The notes under the pieces were generated by a model. It searched no databases and had not been told where the DNA came from. It saw only the letters and a program-made list of their open reading frames with translations. This document shows positions 1 to 7,089 of a stretch of DNA of 24,516 bases, piece by piece. Source of the DNA: CAZUFB01 sp048173955. GTDB taxonomy: Bacteria > Actinomycetota > Coriobacteriia > Coriobacteriales > UMGS124. Position 1 is the first letter of the stretch. Each line of letters starts with the position of its first letter. The stretch spans positions 1 to 24,516 of the forward strand of contig DBEYOB010000041.1 of NCBI GenBank assembly GCA_048173955.1. Direction: 5' to 3'. The position numbers and the translations under genes were made by a program.

Positions 1-206
1 GTGGAGCGGAAGCTCTCGAGATGGTGGTTCAGAAGATAGGCGCGCTCGCGTTCGTCCGTCGCCTTCGCAAGCAGGTGCTGCGTGAGCAGCGCCTCGTTGC
101 AGGTCGAGGCCACCTCCGCCACAAAGGTCGGGTTGCCAGAATAGCACGCCGGCTGCGCGTTGTTCGACAGGCAGGCGTTCACCGCGTGGCCCATCTCGTG
201 GGCAAC
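1..206 (-). pseudogene. pepF: Oligoendopeptidase F (M3 family) fragment, 5' end missing
   Basis: The minus strand encodes about 68 residues typical of the catalytic core of M3 oligoendopeptidase F. The zinc motif HEMGH is followed by a stretch containing FVAEVASTCNEALL, which supplies the third zinc ligand (Glu) of the family, and then AYLLNHHLESFR. The reading frame runs off the left edge, so the C-terminus may be intact outside the window. Upstream the frame meets a TGA at 207-209, immediately before the Val-Ala that precede HEMGH. The ~380 residues normally found before the active site are therefore absent. No start codon with a ribosome binding site is seen. As it stands this cannot make a normal peptidase. 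It is either a genuine decayed gene or an assembly junction. The family call is firm; the cause of the truncation is not. Confidence 0.75.
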
Positions 207-290
207 TCATGTAGCCTAGAGGCGGCCGCGCGTCAACAATCGTGCCTATCCAACCGGACGCGGAATGGCCCCGACGCCTTTATGCGCCCG

Positions 291-785
291 CTAGATCTTC
301 TCGACCTCGCACAGGCCCTCCTTGAAGGGCGGGTAGCCGGTAATCGGGTCGAACTCGCGCGGGATGAGCAGGTTCACGTTGGCCTGGCTCCAGCCGTGGA
401 ACATGTCCACGCAGCCGGGCAGCACGAGGTTCGTGACCTCGACGGTCATCTCGATCTCGCCGAAGTCGTTGAAGACGCGGGCCTTGTCGCCGTCGGCGAG
501 GCCGCGCTCCTCGGCGTCCGCCGGGTTCAGGCGCACGATGGGCTCGGGCATGAACTGGGTGAGCCAGGGCAGGTTGCGCTGCTTGGAGTGGGTGTACATC
601 GGCACGCGCGAACCGGTGTTGAGGATGAGCGGGTACTTCTCGAACTCCTCGGGCGTGGAGACGGGGCTGTGGTTGGGCTCGTTGTACACGGGCAGGTAGT
701 CGAAGCCGGCCTCCTTGAGCACCTCGGACACGAACTCGATCTTGCCCTCGGCGGCGTACTCGGGCCAGCGGTTCGTCTGTTGCAG
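291..785 (-). pseudogene. Molybdopterin oxidoreductase (DMSO reductase family) C-terminal fragment
   Basis: About 164 residues on the minus strand, ending in a TAG at 291-293, match the C-terminal part of a DMSO-reductase-family catalytic subunit. The GKIEFVSE segment that opens the C-terminal dinucleotide-binding region is followed by YPLILNTGSRVPMYTHS, RLNPADAEERGLADGD and the VFNDFGEIEM beta-barrel strands. The order and spacing are normal for the family, in which this domain follows 600 or more residues that are missing here. The frame stays open to 941, but the sequence upstream of ~785 is proline-, arginine- and cysteine-rich and does not look like this family, so the 5' boundary is approximate. 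It is not a copy of the intact oxidoreductase at 21248-23956, because the C-terminal sequences differ clearly. Two headless genes side by side suggest a deletion, a rearrangement or a misjoin. Confidence 0.7.
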
Positions 786-862
786 CCCGCCGACCGCCAC
801 GCCAGAAAACCGTGGAACGCATACGCATGCCGCGTCGGAAAGGCTTCGCGGCGGGGCAATGA

Positions 863-871
863 TGGTAAGAT
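863..871 (+). promoter_or_regulatory. Candidate extended -10 element upstream of the NfeD gene
   Basis: TGGTAAGAT reads as an extended -10 (TGN followed by TAAGAT) about 60 bases before the ATG at 932. No good -35 box is visible at 16-18 bp spacing, so this is a weak call. Confidence 0.3.
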
Positions 872-931
872 AGCCGCCAGACAGGATGCGCGAAAACGCG
901 CGCAACCAGGGAGGGTACGGGAAGGGGTCCC

Positions 932-1372
932 ATGGTCGCAACGTTCGTTTGGCTCGGCATCGCCGTGGTCTTCGGCTTCATAGAGGCGGCGGCGCCGGCG
1001 CTCGTCTGCCTGTGGTTCTGCCTCGGCGCGGCGGTCGCGTTCGTCGTGAGCTTCTTCGTCGACAACGTGCTCGTGCAGGTCGCCGTGTTCCTGGTCGCCT
1101 CGGTCGCCATGCTGCTCGCGCTGCGCCCGTTCATCCGCAAGCGCACAAAGGCCAACCCTGAAGACGCCCTGACCAACGCGGACGCCTACGTGGGGCGCGA
1201 GGTGGTCGTGACCCAGGGGATTCCCGCGGGTGCCGGCCAGACCGGGCGCGTCCTCCTCGCCGACGTCTCGTGGCTGGCGCGCACACCCGACGGGAACGCC
1301 CTGCCGACCGGCGCCCGCGCCAAGATCGCGCAGGTCGACAGCACCGTCCTGGTGGTCGAGCCCCTGGCGTAG
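932..1372 (+). CDS. NfeD-like membrane protein (146 aa)
   Basis: This is a short-form NfeD protein. Roughly the first 70 residues form three hydrophobic segments (around 3-20, 22-42 and 46-66), ending at the basic RPFIRKR boundary. Residues ~75-146 form a small all-beta domain (AYVGREVVV, TGRVLLADVSW, ALPTGARAKIAQVD, TVLVVEP), the pattern of the NfeD OB-fold. Short NfeD proteins are commonly encoded beside SPFH/stomatin proteins and are thought to act with them in membrane microdomains. The stomatin gene at 1550 fits that pairing exactly. The ATG follows purine-rich GGGAGG and GAAGGGG stretches. The 177-base gap to the next gene shows no clear terminator, so the two may be co-transcribed. There is no upstream serine-protease domain, so this is not a long-form NfeD. 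Confidence 0.85.
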   Translation: MVATFVWLGIAVVFGFIEAAAPALVCLWFCLGAAVAFVVSFFVDNVLVQVAVFLVASVAMLLALRPFIRKRTKANPEDALTNADAYVGREVVVTQGIPAGAGQTGRVLLADVSWLARTPDGNALPTGARAKIAQVDSTVLVVEPLA

Positions 1373-1549
1373 GCCCGTCTGCCGCGCGGCCGGTCCGCCG
1401 CGCTGGAGCCCGTGGCGGCGTCCGCGCCCGCCTACCCCAGCGCGCATCCGCGCCGCATGCACCCCGTACCTGCGCTCTGCGCCTGCACCCCGCTGACCAT
1501 CATCGCCCGATGCCCGGGCAGACGCCCGGCATGTTGAAAGGAGGCCCAG

Positions 1550-2518
1550 GTGGAGAACTTCGACTTCGGCTCCATCGGCCAGATTGTCGCAATCGTCGTA
1601 GCCGTCCTCGTCGTGCTGTGGGCCGTCTCGCGCTGCATCCGCATGGTCCAGCAGACCGACGCCTGGATCATCGAGTTCCTCGGCACCTACCGCGCCACGT
1701 GGAAGGCGGGTCTGCACTTCAAGATCCCCTTCGTCGAGAAGATCGTGAAGCGCGTAAGCCTCAAGGAGAACGTCGTCGACTTCGAGCCGCAGACCGTCAT
1801 CACGCGCGACAACGTCACCGTGCAGATCGACACGGTCATCTTCTTCCAAGTCGTCGACCCGCGCAAGTACGCCTACGGCGTGAACAACCCCATGGCGGCC
1901 ATCGAGAACCTCACGGCGACCACGCTGCGCAACGTCATCGGCGACCTCGAGCTCGACCAGACGCTCACCTCGCGCGAGAGCATCAACTCGCGCATGAGCA
2001 TCGCGCTCGACGAGGCGACCGACGCCTGGGGCATCAAGGTCAACCGCGTCGAGCTCAAGGACATCACGCCCCCGCAGGCGATCCGCCAGGCCATGGAGAA
2101 GCAGATGAAGGCGGAGCGGGAGCGCCGCGAGGCCATCCTGCAGGCCGAGGGCGAGAAGCAGTCGGCAATCCTGGTCGCCGAGGGCGAGAAGCAGTCCGCC
2201 GTCCTGCGCGCCGAGGCCGACAAGCAGGCCAAAATCCTCGCCGCCCAGGCCGAGAAGGAGGCCCAGATCCTCGCCGCAGAGGGCCAGGCGCAGGCGATCC
2301 TGTCGGTGCAGGAGGCCACGGCCCAGGGCATCGAGATGATCAAGAACGCCGGAGCCGACTCTGCCGTGCTCGCGCTGCGCAGCCTCGAGGCGCTCACCCA
2401 GGTGGCGGACGGCCAGTCGACCAAGATCATCATCCCCTCCGACCTGCAGGGCCTCGCCGGCCTGTGCACCACCGCCGGCGAGCTGTTCAAGTCGGTGGAC
2501 GAGGGGGCGCGGCGCTAG
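1550..2518 (+). CDS. Stomatin/SPFH-domain membrane protein (QmcA-like, 322 aa)
   Basis: The GTG start is chosen because AAAGGAGG lies 5 bases upstream (1537-1544). One N-terminal membrane span (about residues 8-28) is followed by an SPFH/band-7 domain of roughly 140 residues, with family-typical segments such as AWIIEFLGTYRATWKAGLHF, DNVTVQIDTVIFFQVVDP and RNVIGDLELD. A long charged coiled coil (about 170-265) is built from consecutive 11-residue repeats of the type AEGEKQSAIL-V, then RAEADKQAKIL and AAQAEKEAQIL. The C-terminal segment ends TKIIIPSDLQGLAGL. Such proteins oligomerise at the inner membrane face and organise microdomains or protease access. The NfeD gene just upstream is the usual partner. 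A terminator at 2594-2640 closes the unit. The family is clear, the physiological role only general. Confidence 0.9.
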   Translation: MENFDFGSIGQIVAIVVAVLVVLWAVSRCIRMVQQTDAWIIEFLGTYRATWKAGLHFKIPFVEKIVKRVSLKENVVDFEPQTVITRDNVTVQIDTVIFFQVVDPRKYAYGVNNPMAAIENLTATTLRNVIGDLELDQTLTSRESINSRMSIALDEATDAWGIKVNRVELKDITPPQAIRQAMEKQMKAERERREAILQAEGEKQSAILVAEGEKQSAVLRAEADKQAKILAAQAEKEAQILAAEGQAQAILSVQEATAQGIEMIKNAGADSAVLALRSLEALTQVADGQSTKIIIPSDLQGLAGLCTTAGELFKSVDEGARR

Positions 2519-2844
2519 CCCCAGACGGCCGCCATCGGGGGCGACCGCCCATCTTGCGGAAAGCCTCCCCGCAGCGCACGAACCCGCACGAACCGCCCCG
2601 GACCCTCCGCCAGCGCGGCGCAGGTCCGGGGCGCTTTCGTATGCGGGCCTTCGTGTGAGCGCGCCGGCGGGGCGGCAGGGCGACCCCTCTCGCCGGCGCT
2701 GAGGCCCGCCCGTCAACCTCGGGTTGCACTGGAGCGCGCGGCTTCGGGGTTCTGCCCGGGACCGACGGCGGCACGGTACACTGTGGGGTTATGCGAAAAC
2801 CAGGCCGGCGGGTTCGCCGGCGACTCCGAGAAAGGCACCCGCAC
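2519..2844 (+). other. Intergenic region between the SPFH and HerA-like genes
   Basis: This stretch holds the terminator at 2594-2640 and otherwise GC-rich DNA without a convincing ORF. TACACT at 2777-2782 could be a -10 element for the downstream ATPase, but the matching -35 position (GCCCGG) is poor. I see no repeat or RNA gene here. Confidence 0.5.
2594..2640 (+). terminator. Terminator after the SPFH gene
   Basis: A perfect 11-bp stem (CGCCCCGGACC at 2594-2604, GGTCCGGGGCG at 2623-2633) encloses an 18-base loop and is followed by a short CTTTCGT tail. It lies 75 bases after the SPFH stop codon. The U-tract is weak. Confidence 0.7.
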
Positions 2845-4431
2845 ATGCTCCAAGACGGCGCAATCTGGATGGCCCAGGGCGACAACCCCTGCAAGCTGCT
2901 CCTCAACCAGGCAAACCGCCACGGCCTCATCGCCGGGGCTTCGGGCACCGGCAAGACGGTCACCCTCAAGGTCATGGCCGAGGGCTTCTCCCACGCCGGC
3001 GTCCCCGTGTTCATGGCCGACGTCAAGGGCGACGTGACCGGCATGGCCCAGGCGGGCGACGACACCGAGGACATGCAGAAGCGCATCGCCAAGTTCGGCC
3101 TCGAGGGCTGGACCTACGAGGGGTGCCCCTGCCGGATGTGGGACATGCTCTCGGGCAACGGCTGCCCGGTGCGCGTGACCGTGAGCGACATGGGCCCCGC
3201 CCTGCTCGCCCGCCTGCTCGGCCTCACCGACGTGCAGGAAGGCGTGCTCAACATCGTGTTCCGCATCGCCGACGACAAGGACATGCTCCTCATCGACCTC
3301 AAAGACCTCCGTGCGATGCTCAACTACGCCTCCGAGCATGCCGACGAGTACGAGACCACCTACGGCCGCATCGCCTCGCAGAGCGTGGGCGCCATCTTGC
3401 GCGCCCTCATCGCGATCGAGGACCAGGGCGGCGACGTCTTCTTCGGCGAGCCCGCGCTCGATCTGGCCGACTGGTTTGCCTGCGCGCCGGACGGCCGCGG
3501 CTACGTGAACATCCTCAACGCCGCCAAGCTCATCCAGAGCCCCCAAGTCTACTCGATGTTCTTGCTCTGGATGCTGAGCGAGCTCTTCGAGACCCTGCCC
3601 GAGGTGGGCGACCTCGACAAGCCCAAGTTCGTGTTCTTCTTCGACGAGGCGCACCTTCTGTTCGACAGCCTCTCCGAGGAGCTCACCGACAAGATCGTGC
3701 AGGTGGTGAAGCTCATCCGCTCCAAGGGCGTGGGCGTGTACTTCATCACCCAGTCGCCGAGCGACATCCCCGACGAGGTGCTGGCGCAGCTCTCCAACCG
3801 CGTGCAGCACGGCCTGCGCGCCTACACCCCCGCCGAGCAGAAGGCCGTGCGCGCCGCGGCCGAGTCGTTCCGGGCCAACCCCGCCTTCGACAGCGCCGAG
3901 GCCATCCTCAATCTGGGCACCGGCGAGGCGCTCGTGTCCTTCCTCGACGAGGACGGCCGACCGAGCGTCGTGGAGAACGCCAAGGTCCTCCCGCCGCAGT
4001 GCCTCATGGCGGCCGCCTCGCAGGAGACCATGGACAAGGTCCTCGCCGACCAGGCCGCACTGACGGAGAAGTACGGCACCGCCGTGGACCGCGAGAGCGC
4101 GTTCGAGATGGTGGAGCAGGCCAAAAAGGACGAGGAGGAGGCGGACAAGCTCGCCGAGGAGCGCGCCAAGCTCGAGGCGGAGCGCGCCGAGCTCGAGAAG
4201 CTGCGCGCAAAGGAGGAGGCCAAGGCGGCCCGCGAGGCCGAAAAGGCCGCCGAGCGCGCGGCCCGCGAAGCCGAGAAGGAGGCCGCCCGCGAGGAACGCG
4301 AGCGCGCCAAGCACCAGCGCGAGATGGTGGAGGACGTGGTGGACGCCGCCACGTCGTTCCTCGGGCAGATCGGCCGCGAGGCAGGCTCGCAGATCCTGCG
4401 CGGCCTCTTTGGGACGCGCCGGCGGAGGTAA
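2845..4431 (+). CDS. HerA-like / DUF853 family ATPase (528 aa)
   Basis: This is a P-loop ATPase of the DUF853 (HerA C-terminal-like) type. Walker A is GASGTGKT (residues 31-38), preceded by the family signature NRHGLIA. Walker B is FVFFFDEAH (262-270). A sensor-like region reads YFITQSPSDIPDEVLAQL, followed by NRVQHGLRAYTP. The C-terminal ~100 residues are a highly charged Glu/Lys/Arg/Ala coiled coil (about 425-505), and the protein ends in a basic tail. ATG 2845 is preferred over the in-frame ATG 2791, because GAGAAAGG lies upstream of 2845 and the extra 18 residues are Arg-rich and non-conserved in character. HerA relatives are DNA-translocating ATPases, but the DUF853 branch has no settled role. 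No nurA-like nuclease lies beside it. A strong terminator follows at 4520. Confidence 0.88.
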   Translation: MLQDGAIWMAQGDNPCKLLLNQANRHGLIAGASGTGKTVTLKVMAEGFSHAGVPVFMADVKGDVTGMAQAGDDTEDMQKRIAKFGLEGWTYEGCPCRMWDMLSGNGCPVRVTVSDMGPALLARLLGLTDVQEGVLNIVFRIADDKDMLLIDLKDLRAMLNYASEHADEYETTYGRIASQSVGAILRALIAIEDQGGDVFFGEPALDLADWFACAPDGRGYVNILNAAKLIQSPQVYSMFLLWMLSELFETLPEVGDLDKPKFVFFFDEAHLLFDSLSEELTDKIVQVVKLIRSKGVGVYFITQSPSDIPDEVLAQLSNRVQHGLRAYTPAEQKAVRAAAESFRANPAFDSAEAILNLGTGEALVSFLDEDGRPSVVENAKVLPPQCLMAAASQETMDKVLADQAALTEKYGTAVDRESAFEMVEQAKKDEEEADKLAEERAKLEAERAELEKLRAKEEAKAAREAEKAAERAAREAEKEAAREERERAKHQREMVEDVVDAATSFLGQIGREAGSQILRGLFGTRRRR

Positions 4432-4519
4432 AACGAGCGGGTGTGGGTGCGAGCAGGCGGACGCGCGGGCGCGCAGCACCCCGCACGCCGTTCGAGCAGC
4501 GTGCGGATGACAGATGCCG

Positions 4520-4554
4520 GGGGTCGGTGCGAGTGTTCGCGCCGGCCCCTTTTT
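4520..4554 (+). terminator. Strong intrinsic terminator after the HerA-like gene
   Basis: A 13-pair stem (4520-4532 with 4537-4549, including two G-U pairs) has a GTGT tetraloop and runs straight into TTTTT at 4550-4554. It sits about 90 bases after the ATPase stop codon and is the clearest rho-independent terminator in the window. Confidence 0.9.
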
Positions 4555-4590
4555 GCTTTGGCGGCGGTCGAACTTGGGCATCGGCAACCG

Positions 4591-4638
4591 CGCGCGACGC
4601 TGGTGCCGCGCGACGCTGGCGCCGCGCGACGTTCGTGC
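4591..4638. repeat. Three tandem 16-bp repeats
   Basis: The unit CGCGCGACGCTGGTGC occurs at 4591-4606. It is repeated with one change at 4607-4622 and with two changes at 4623-4638. Similar but more degenerate words (GTCGTGCGATGTC, CGTGCGGTGTTC) continue to about 4670. This is probably a small minisatellite formed by slippage. No function is visible. Confidence 0.75.
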
Positions 4639-4791
4639 AATGTCGTGCGATGTCCGTGCGGTGTTCATGCAACGCCGTTGTTGCAGCGTTTGCATCGTCT
4701 CGTTGAAGCTTGCAGCGCTGCGCGGCGTTTGCAGCACCGTGCTGCAGCCCGCAAAACAATCAATAGATTATAATTTTAGCTATTATCTTAT

Positions 4792-4977
4792 AATTAACGC
4801 CCATATTTTGACGAAATGCGGCGGCCGAGCTCCACCTTAGCGCGAGTATTGCCCGACTTCGAAACAGGACGGAGCTAGCGAACTGGGGTTTTCGCATGAT
4901 GAGGCTGCACGCAAGCTCCGTTTCAGCCGCCAGAGGCCGCATTTAAACCGCGTTTGAACGAAAAAGGGGCGTTAATT
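4792..4977. repeat. MITE-like element with 11-bp perfect terminal inverted repeats
   Basis: AATTAACGCCC at 4792-4802 is exactly inverted as GGGCGTTAATT at 4967-4977. Inside these ends the two arms stay imperfectly complementary. Both carry AAATGCGGC, reading inward, followed by a GAGCT or GGAGCT word, with gaps between the matches. The element lies in an otherwise AT-rich pocket of convergent intergenic DNA and encodes nothing. I could not find a convincing target-site duplication. It may be a non-autonomous mobile element or simply a long folded structure. Confidence 0.5.
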
Positions 4978-5113
4978 CAATTAATGATGTATCAGGGGTC
5001 GCAACAACAACCCGCACGGCCGCACGCGACGGCTCCCTCTGCGCCAGTCGACGCCAGTCACCTATCCGCAAGCCGATGCCGACCGGCCGCCCCGCATGCC
5101 ACCTTCGCAGCCG

Positions 5114-6586
5114 TCATACCTCTACCGACTCCACCTTGTCGAGCAGCTCCTGCTTGCCGTGGACGCCGAGCTTCGCGTAGATGTGCTTCACATGGCCGCG
5201 AACGGTGTTCTCGGAGATGAAGAACGCCTCGGCGATGTGCGACTTGCTGCGGCCCCGCACCAAAAGCTCGAGGATCTCGTGCTCGCGCGGCGTCAACCCG
5301 GCGTCCGTTGACATCTTGTCACAGCGTATCGACAGTATGTCAGCGCCCTGCCGCACCGCCTCGCTCTGCTCGTTGAGCTGCTGCTGGACCGCACCCATGC
5401 GCTTGGCGAGCGTGTCGTCCTCACCGCCGTCGTTGAGCTCGGTGAAGATGAGGCGGTTGCCCACCGCGGAGTCGTCGAGCACAAAGAGCATCACCACCAC
5501 GAGCACCCACACGATGGCCGACATCACCACCGCGGCGTTCTGGCCGCCCAGCTCGACCAGCTCGTCGCCCACCGCCTTGCCCGCCATGAAGGGAAGGGTG
5601 TAGGCGATCCAACCCAGCGCGAACACCGCCATGGGGTGGTAGGGGCTGTGGCGGGCGACGTCGCCCAAAGCCAGGAACAGGAACACGATGAGGAACGTTT
5701 GGGCCGTGCGCACGAGCGACAGCAGGTAGGTGTGGAACCCGGGGTCGAAGTGGGGTTCGAAGATGAGCGCCGTGGCCATGAGGACCAGGATGAGCCGCCA
5801 GGTACGGCTGAAGTCGAGCCCGCGCCTGAGCACCGCGACCCAGGCGACCATGGCAAGACCGAGCACGACCTCGCTGCCATGGTGCACGAGCACCGAAGGC
5901 ACGGGAATCGGTCCCCCTTCGAGCAGGACCGACTGGATGACGCCCGTGGTGAGGCTGAATACGGCGATGCCCACGGCAAGGCGCACGAGCGATCCGATGG
6001 TGCGGTTGTTGTAGTAGCGGATGGGTTCCTCGGCCGCCTCGGGCACCGTCGCGAGCGAACGGCGCATGCAGGCAAAGGCCCCCAGGGGCAGCAGGGCGAT
6101 CGCGACAGCCGCGGGTACGGCGGGCAGCAGGTCGACGACCGTCTTGCCCACCGACCCGAGCGCCATGCTCAAAAAGACGAGCGGGGCCGCGCAATGGATG
6201 TCGAGCCTTGCATAGAACTGCCCCCACCGCATGTACGCCCAGCCGACGCCGAGTCCGCCCAAAGCCGACGCCGCGACGACCGCGGGTACGGCGGGCAACC
6301 CCACAGGCAACGCGAGCAACATCCCGCCGACGGCCATGCACAGGCCGGCGGCGACGTCGAGCGCGACCGATGCCCGACCCGACGGAAAACCGGCCGCACG
6401 GCCAGCGCGCATCAGGTGGCGGACCCCGAAAAAGAGCGCGAGCAGGGCGGCGGACTGCACCGAGTACATCACGGTCATGACCGACACGTCGTCGGTGAGC
6501 GAGGGGCGATGGGTCGAGCAGTAGATCCACATGTGCACGAACATGAGGCCGAAGTGCCACGGCCTGACGCCCTTGAGAACGTTCAC
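5114..6586 (-). CDS. LuxR-family regulator with 12 membrane spans (490 aa)
   Basis: About 420 residues form twelve hydrophobic segments resembling an MFS-type transporter fold. They start at HFGLMFVHMWIY and end near AIVWVLVVVMLFVLDD. A linker and a C-terminal LuxR/GerE helix-turn-helix follow (about residues 430-490), with GLTPREHEILELLVRG and ENTVRGHVKHIYAKLGV. I chose the GTG at 6586 because GGGAGG lies a few bases upstream and the protein opens directly into the first span. The longer open frame back to 6982 is low-complexity. Proteins with this architecture are abundant in Eggerthellaceae and are usually encoded beside Tat-exported oxidoreductases, which they probably regulate, with the membrane part sensing a small molecule. 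Here the gene is divergent from a flavin reductase. No terminator is obvious after the gene. Confidence 0.88.
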   Translation of the reverse strand: MNVLKGVRPWHFGLMFVHMWIYCSTHRPSLTDDVSVMTVMYSVQSAALLALFFGVRHLMRAGRAAGFPSGRASVALDVAAGLCMAVGGMLLALPVGLPAVPAVVAASALGGLGVGWAYMRWGQFYARLDIHCAAPLVFLSMALGSVGKTVVDLLPAVPAAVAIALLPLGAFACMRRSLATVPEAAEEPIRYYNNRTIGSLVRLAVGIAVFSLTTGVIQSVLLEGGPIPVPSVLVHHGSEVVLGLAMVAWVAVLRRGLDFSRTWRLILVLMATALIFEPHFDPGFHTYLLSLVRTAQTFLIVFLFLALGDVARHSPYHPMAVFALGWIAYTLPFMAGKAVGDELVELGGQNAAVVMSAIVWVLVVVMLFVLDDSAVGNRLIFTELNDGGEDDTLAKRMGAVQQQLNEQSEAVRQGADILSIRCDKMSTDAGLTPREHEILELLVRGRSKSHIAEAFFISENTVRGHVKHIYAKLGVHGKQELLDKVESVEV

Positions 6587-7089
6587 AGATCCTCCCCCCC
6601 CTCCCCTTCCGGTGCCCGCCGAGTCCTCGCGGCCGTGGCGGGGTCCCGTGCGTGCGGTCGACCATGCGAAAACGGGCGGCCGCATGCGTGCGGCGGCCGG
6701 GATTTCGCCGGGGTTCTCTAACCTACATATCGTAGCAAAAAACGAAGCGCGAAAAACGGGGCCGCAGGAAGGGCCGCGGGAGAGGCCACGCGCAGCACGT
6801 TGGTGGACACATGTCATTTCATCCGCGAACCTCTGGCACGGTTTTTCCGAAAAAGGCGTGCCAGAGGTTCGCGTAAGTCGCGAGCACGAGCGCGGACGCG
6901 CCCTCACCGCCCCAAACGCATCCCATCCCGACACACCCCTTTCGGGTCGCATGCAACCATCTACCAGCGCAAACGCAAACAACCCGTTTGGGGCGCTGGC
7001 ACCGCAGACCCCGCGGCCCTACTGTGTGGCCAACACGCCGCCGGGCTCCGACCGACGGCACGGCCATCACAACCGACAAGGAGACAACG
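6587..7089. other. Divergent regulatory region between LuxR gene and flavin reductase
   Basis: This 503-base stretch separates two divergent genes and should hold both promoters. Notable contents are a small AT-rich pocket around 6715-6745, the perfect dyad at 6824-6873, and a 10-bp inverted pair (GCCCCAAACG at 6909-6918, CGTTTGGGGC at 6985-6994). A possible -10 (TACTGT, 7020-7025) precedes the reductase, without a clear -35. No ORF here is credible. Confidence 0.55.
6824..6873. promoter_or_regulatory. Perfect 17-bp-arm dyad, candidate operator
   Basis: CGCGAACCTCTGGCACG (6824-6840) is exactly inverted at 6857-6873 around a 16-base centre. That centre itself contains TTTTT and AAAAA runs that can pair. 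It lies near the middle of the divergent region, 216 bases from the flavin reductase start and 237 bases from the LuxR start. A T-run outside the stem is lacking in both directions, so it is not a standard terminator. The position suits an operator for the adjacent LuxR protein, but that is inference. Confidence 0.55.

Larger units (their letters stand above)
4432..5113. other. Convergent non-coding region with repeats
   Basis: This 682-base stretch lies between the 3' ends of the ATPase (+) and the LuxR regulator (-). In order it contains the terminator (4520-4554), a 16-bp tandem repeat (4591-4638), a run rich in TGCAGC/TGCAAC words (about 4640-4755), a sharp AT-rich island (4756-4797), a 186-bp inverted-repeat element (4792-4977) and GC-rich sequence up to the LuxR stop. 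ORFs crossing it are Arg/Ala-rich shadows without ribosome binding sites. I see no gene. Confidence 0.6.

Noticed and set aside
527..2716. 729-codon open frame on the minus strand over the NfeD and SPFH genes
   Set aside because: It is antisense to two clear genes, Arg/Gly/His-rich, and has no ribosome binding site or family signature. It is a GC-rich shadow frame.
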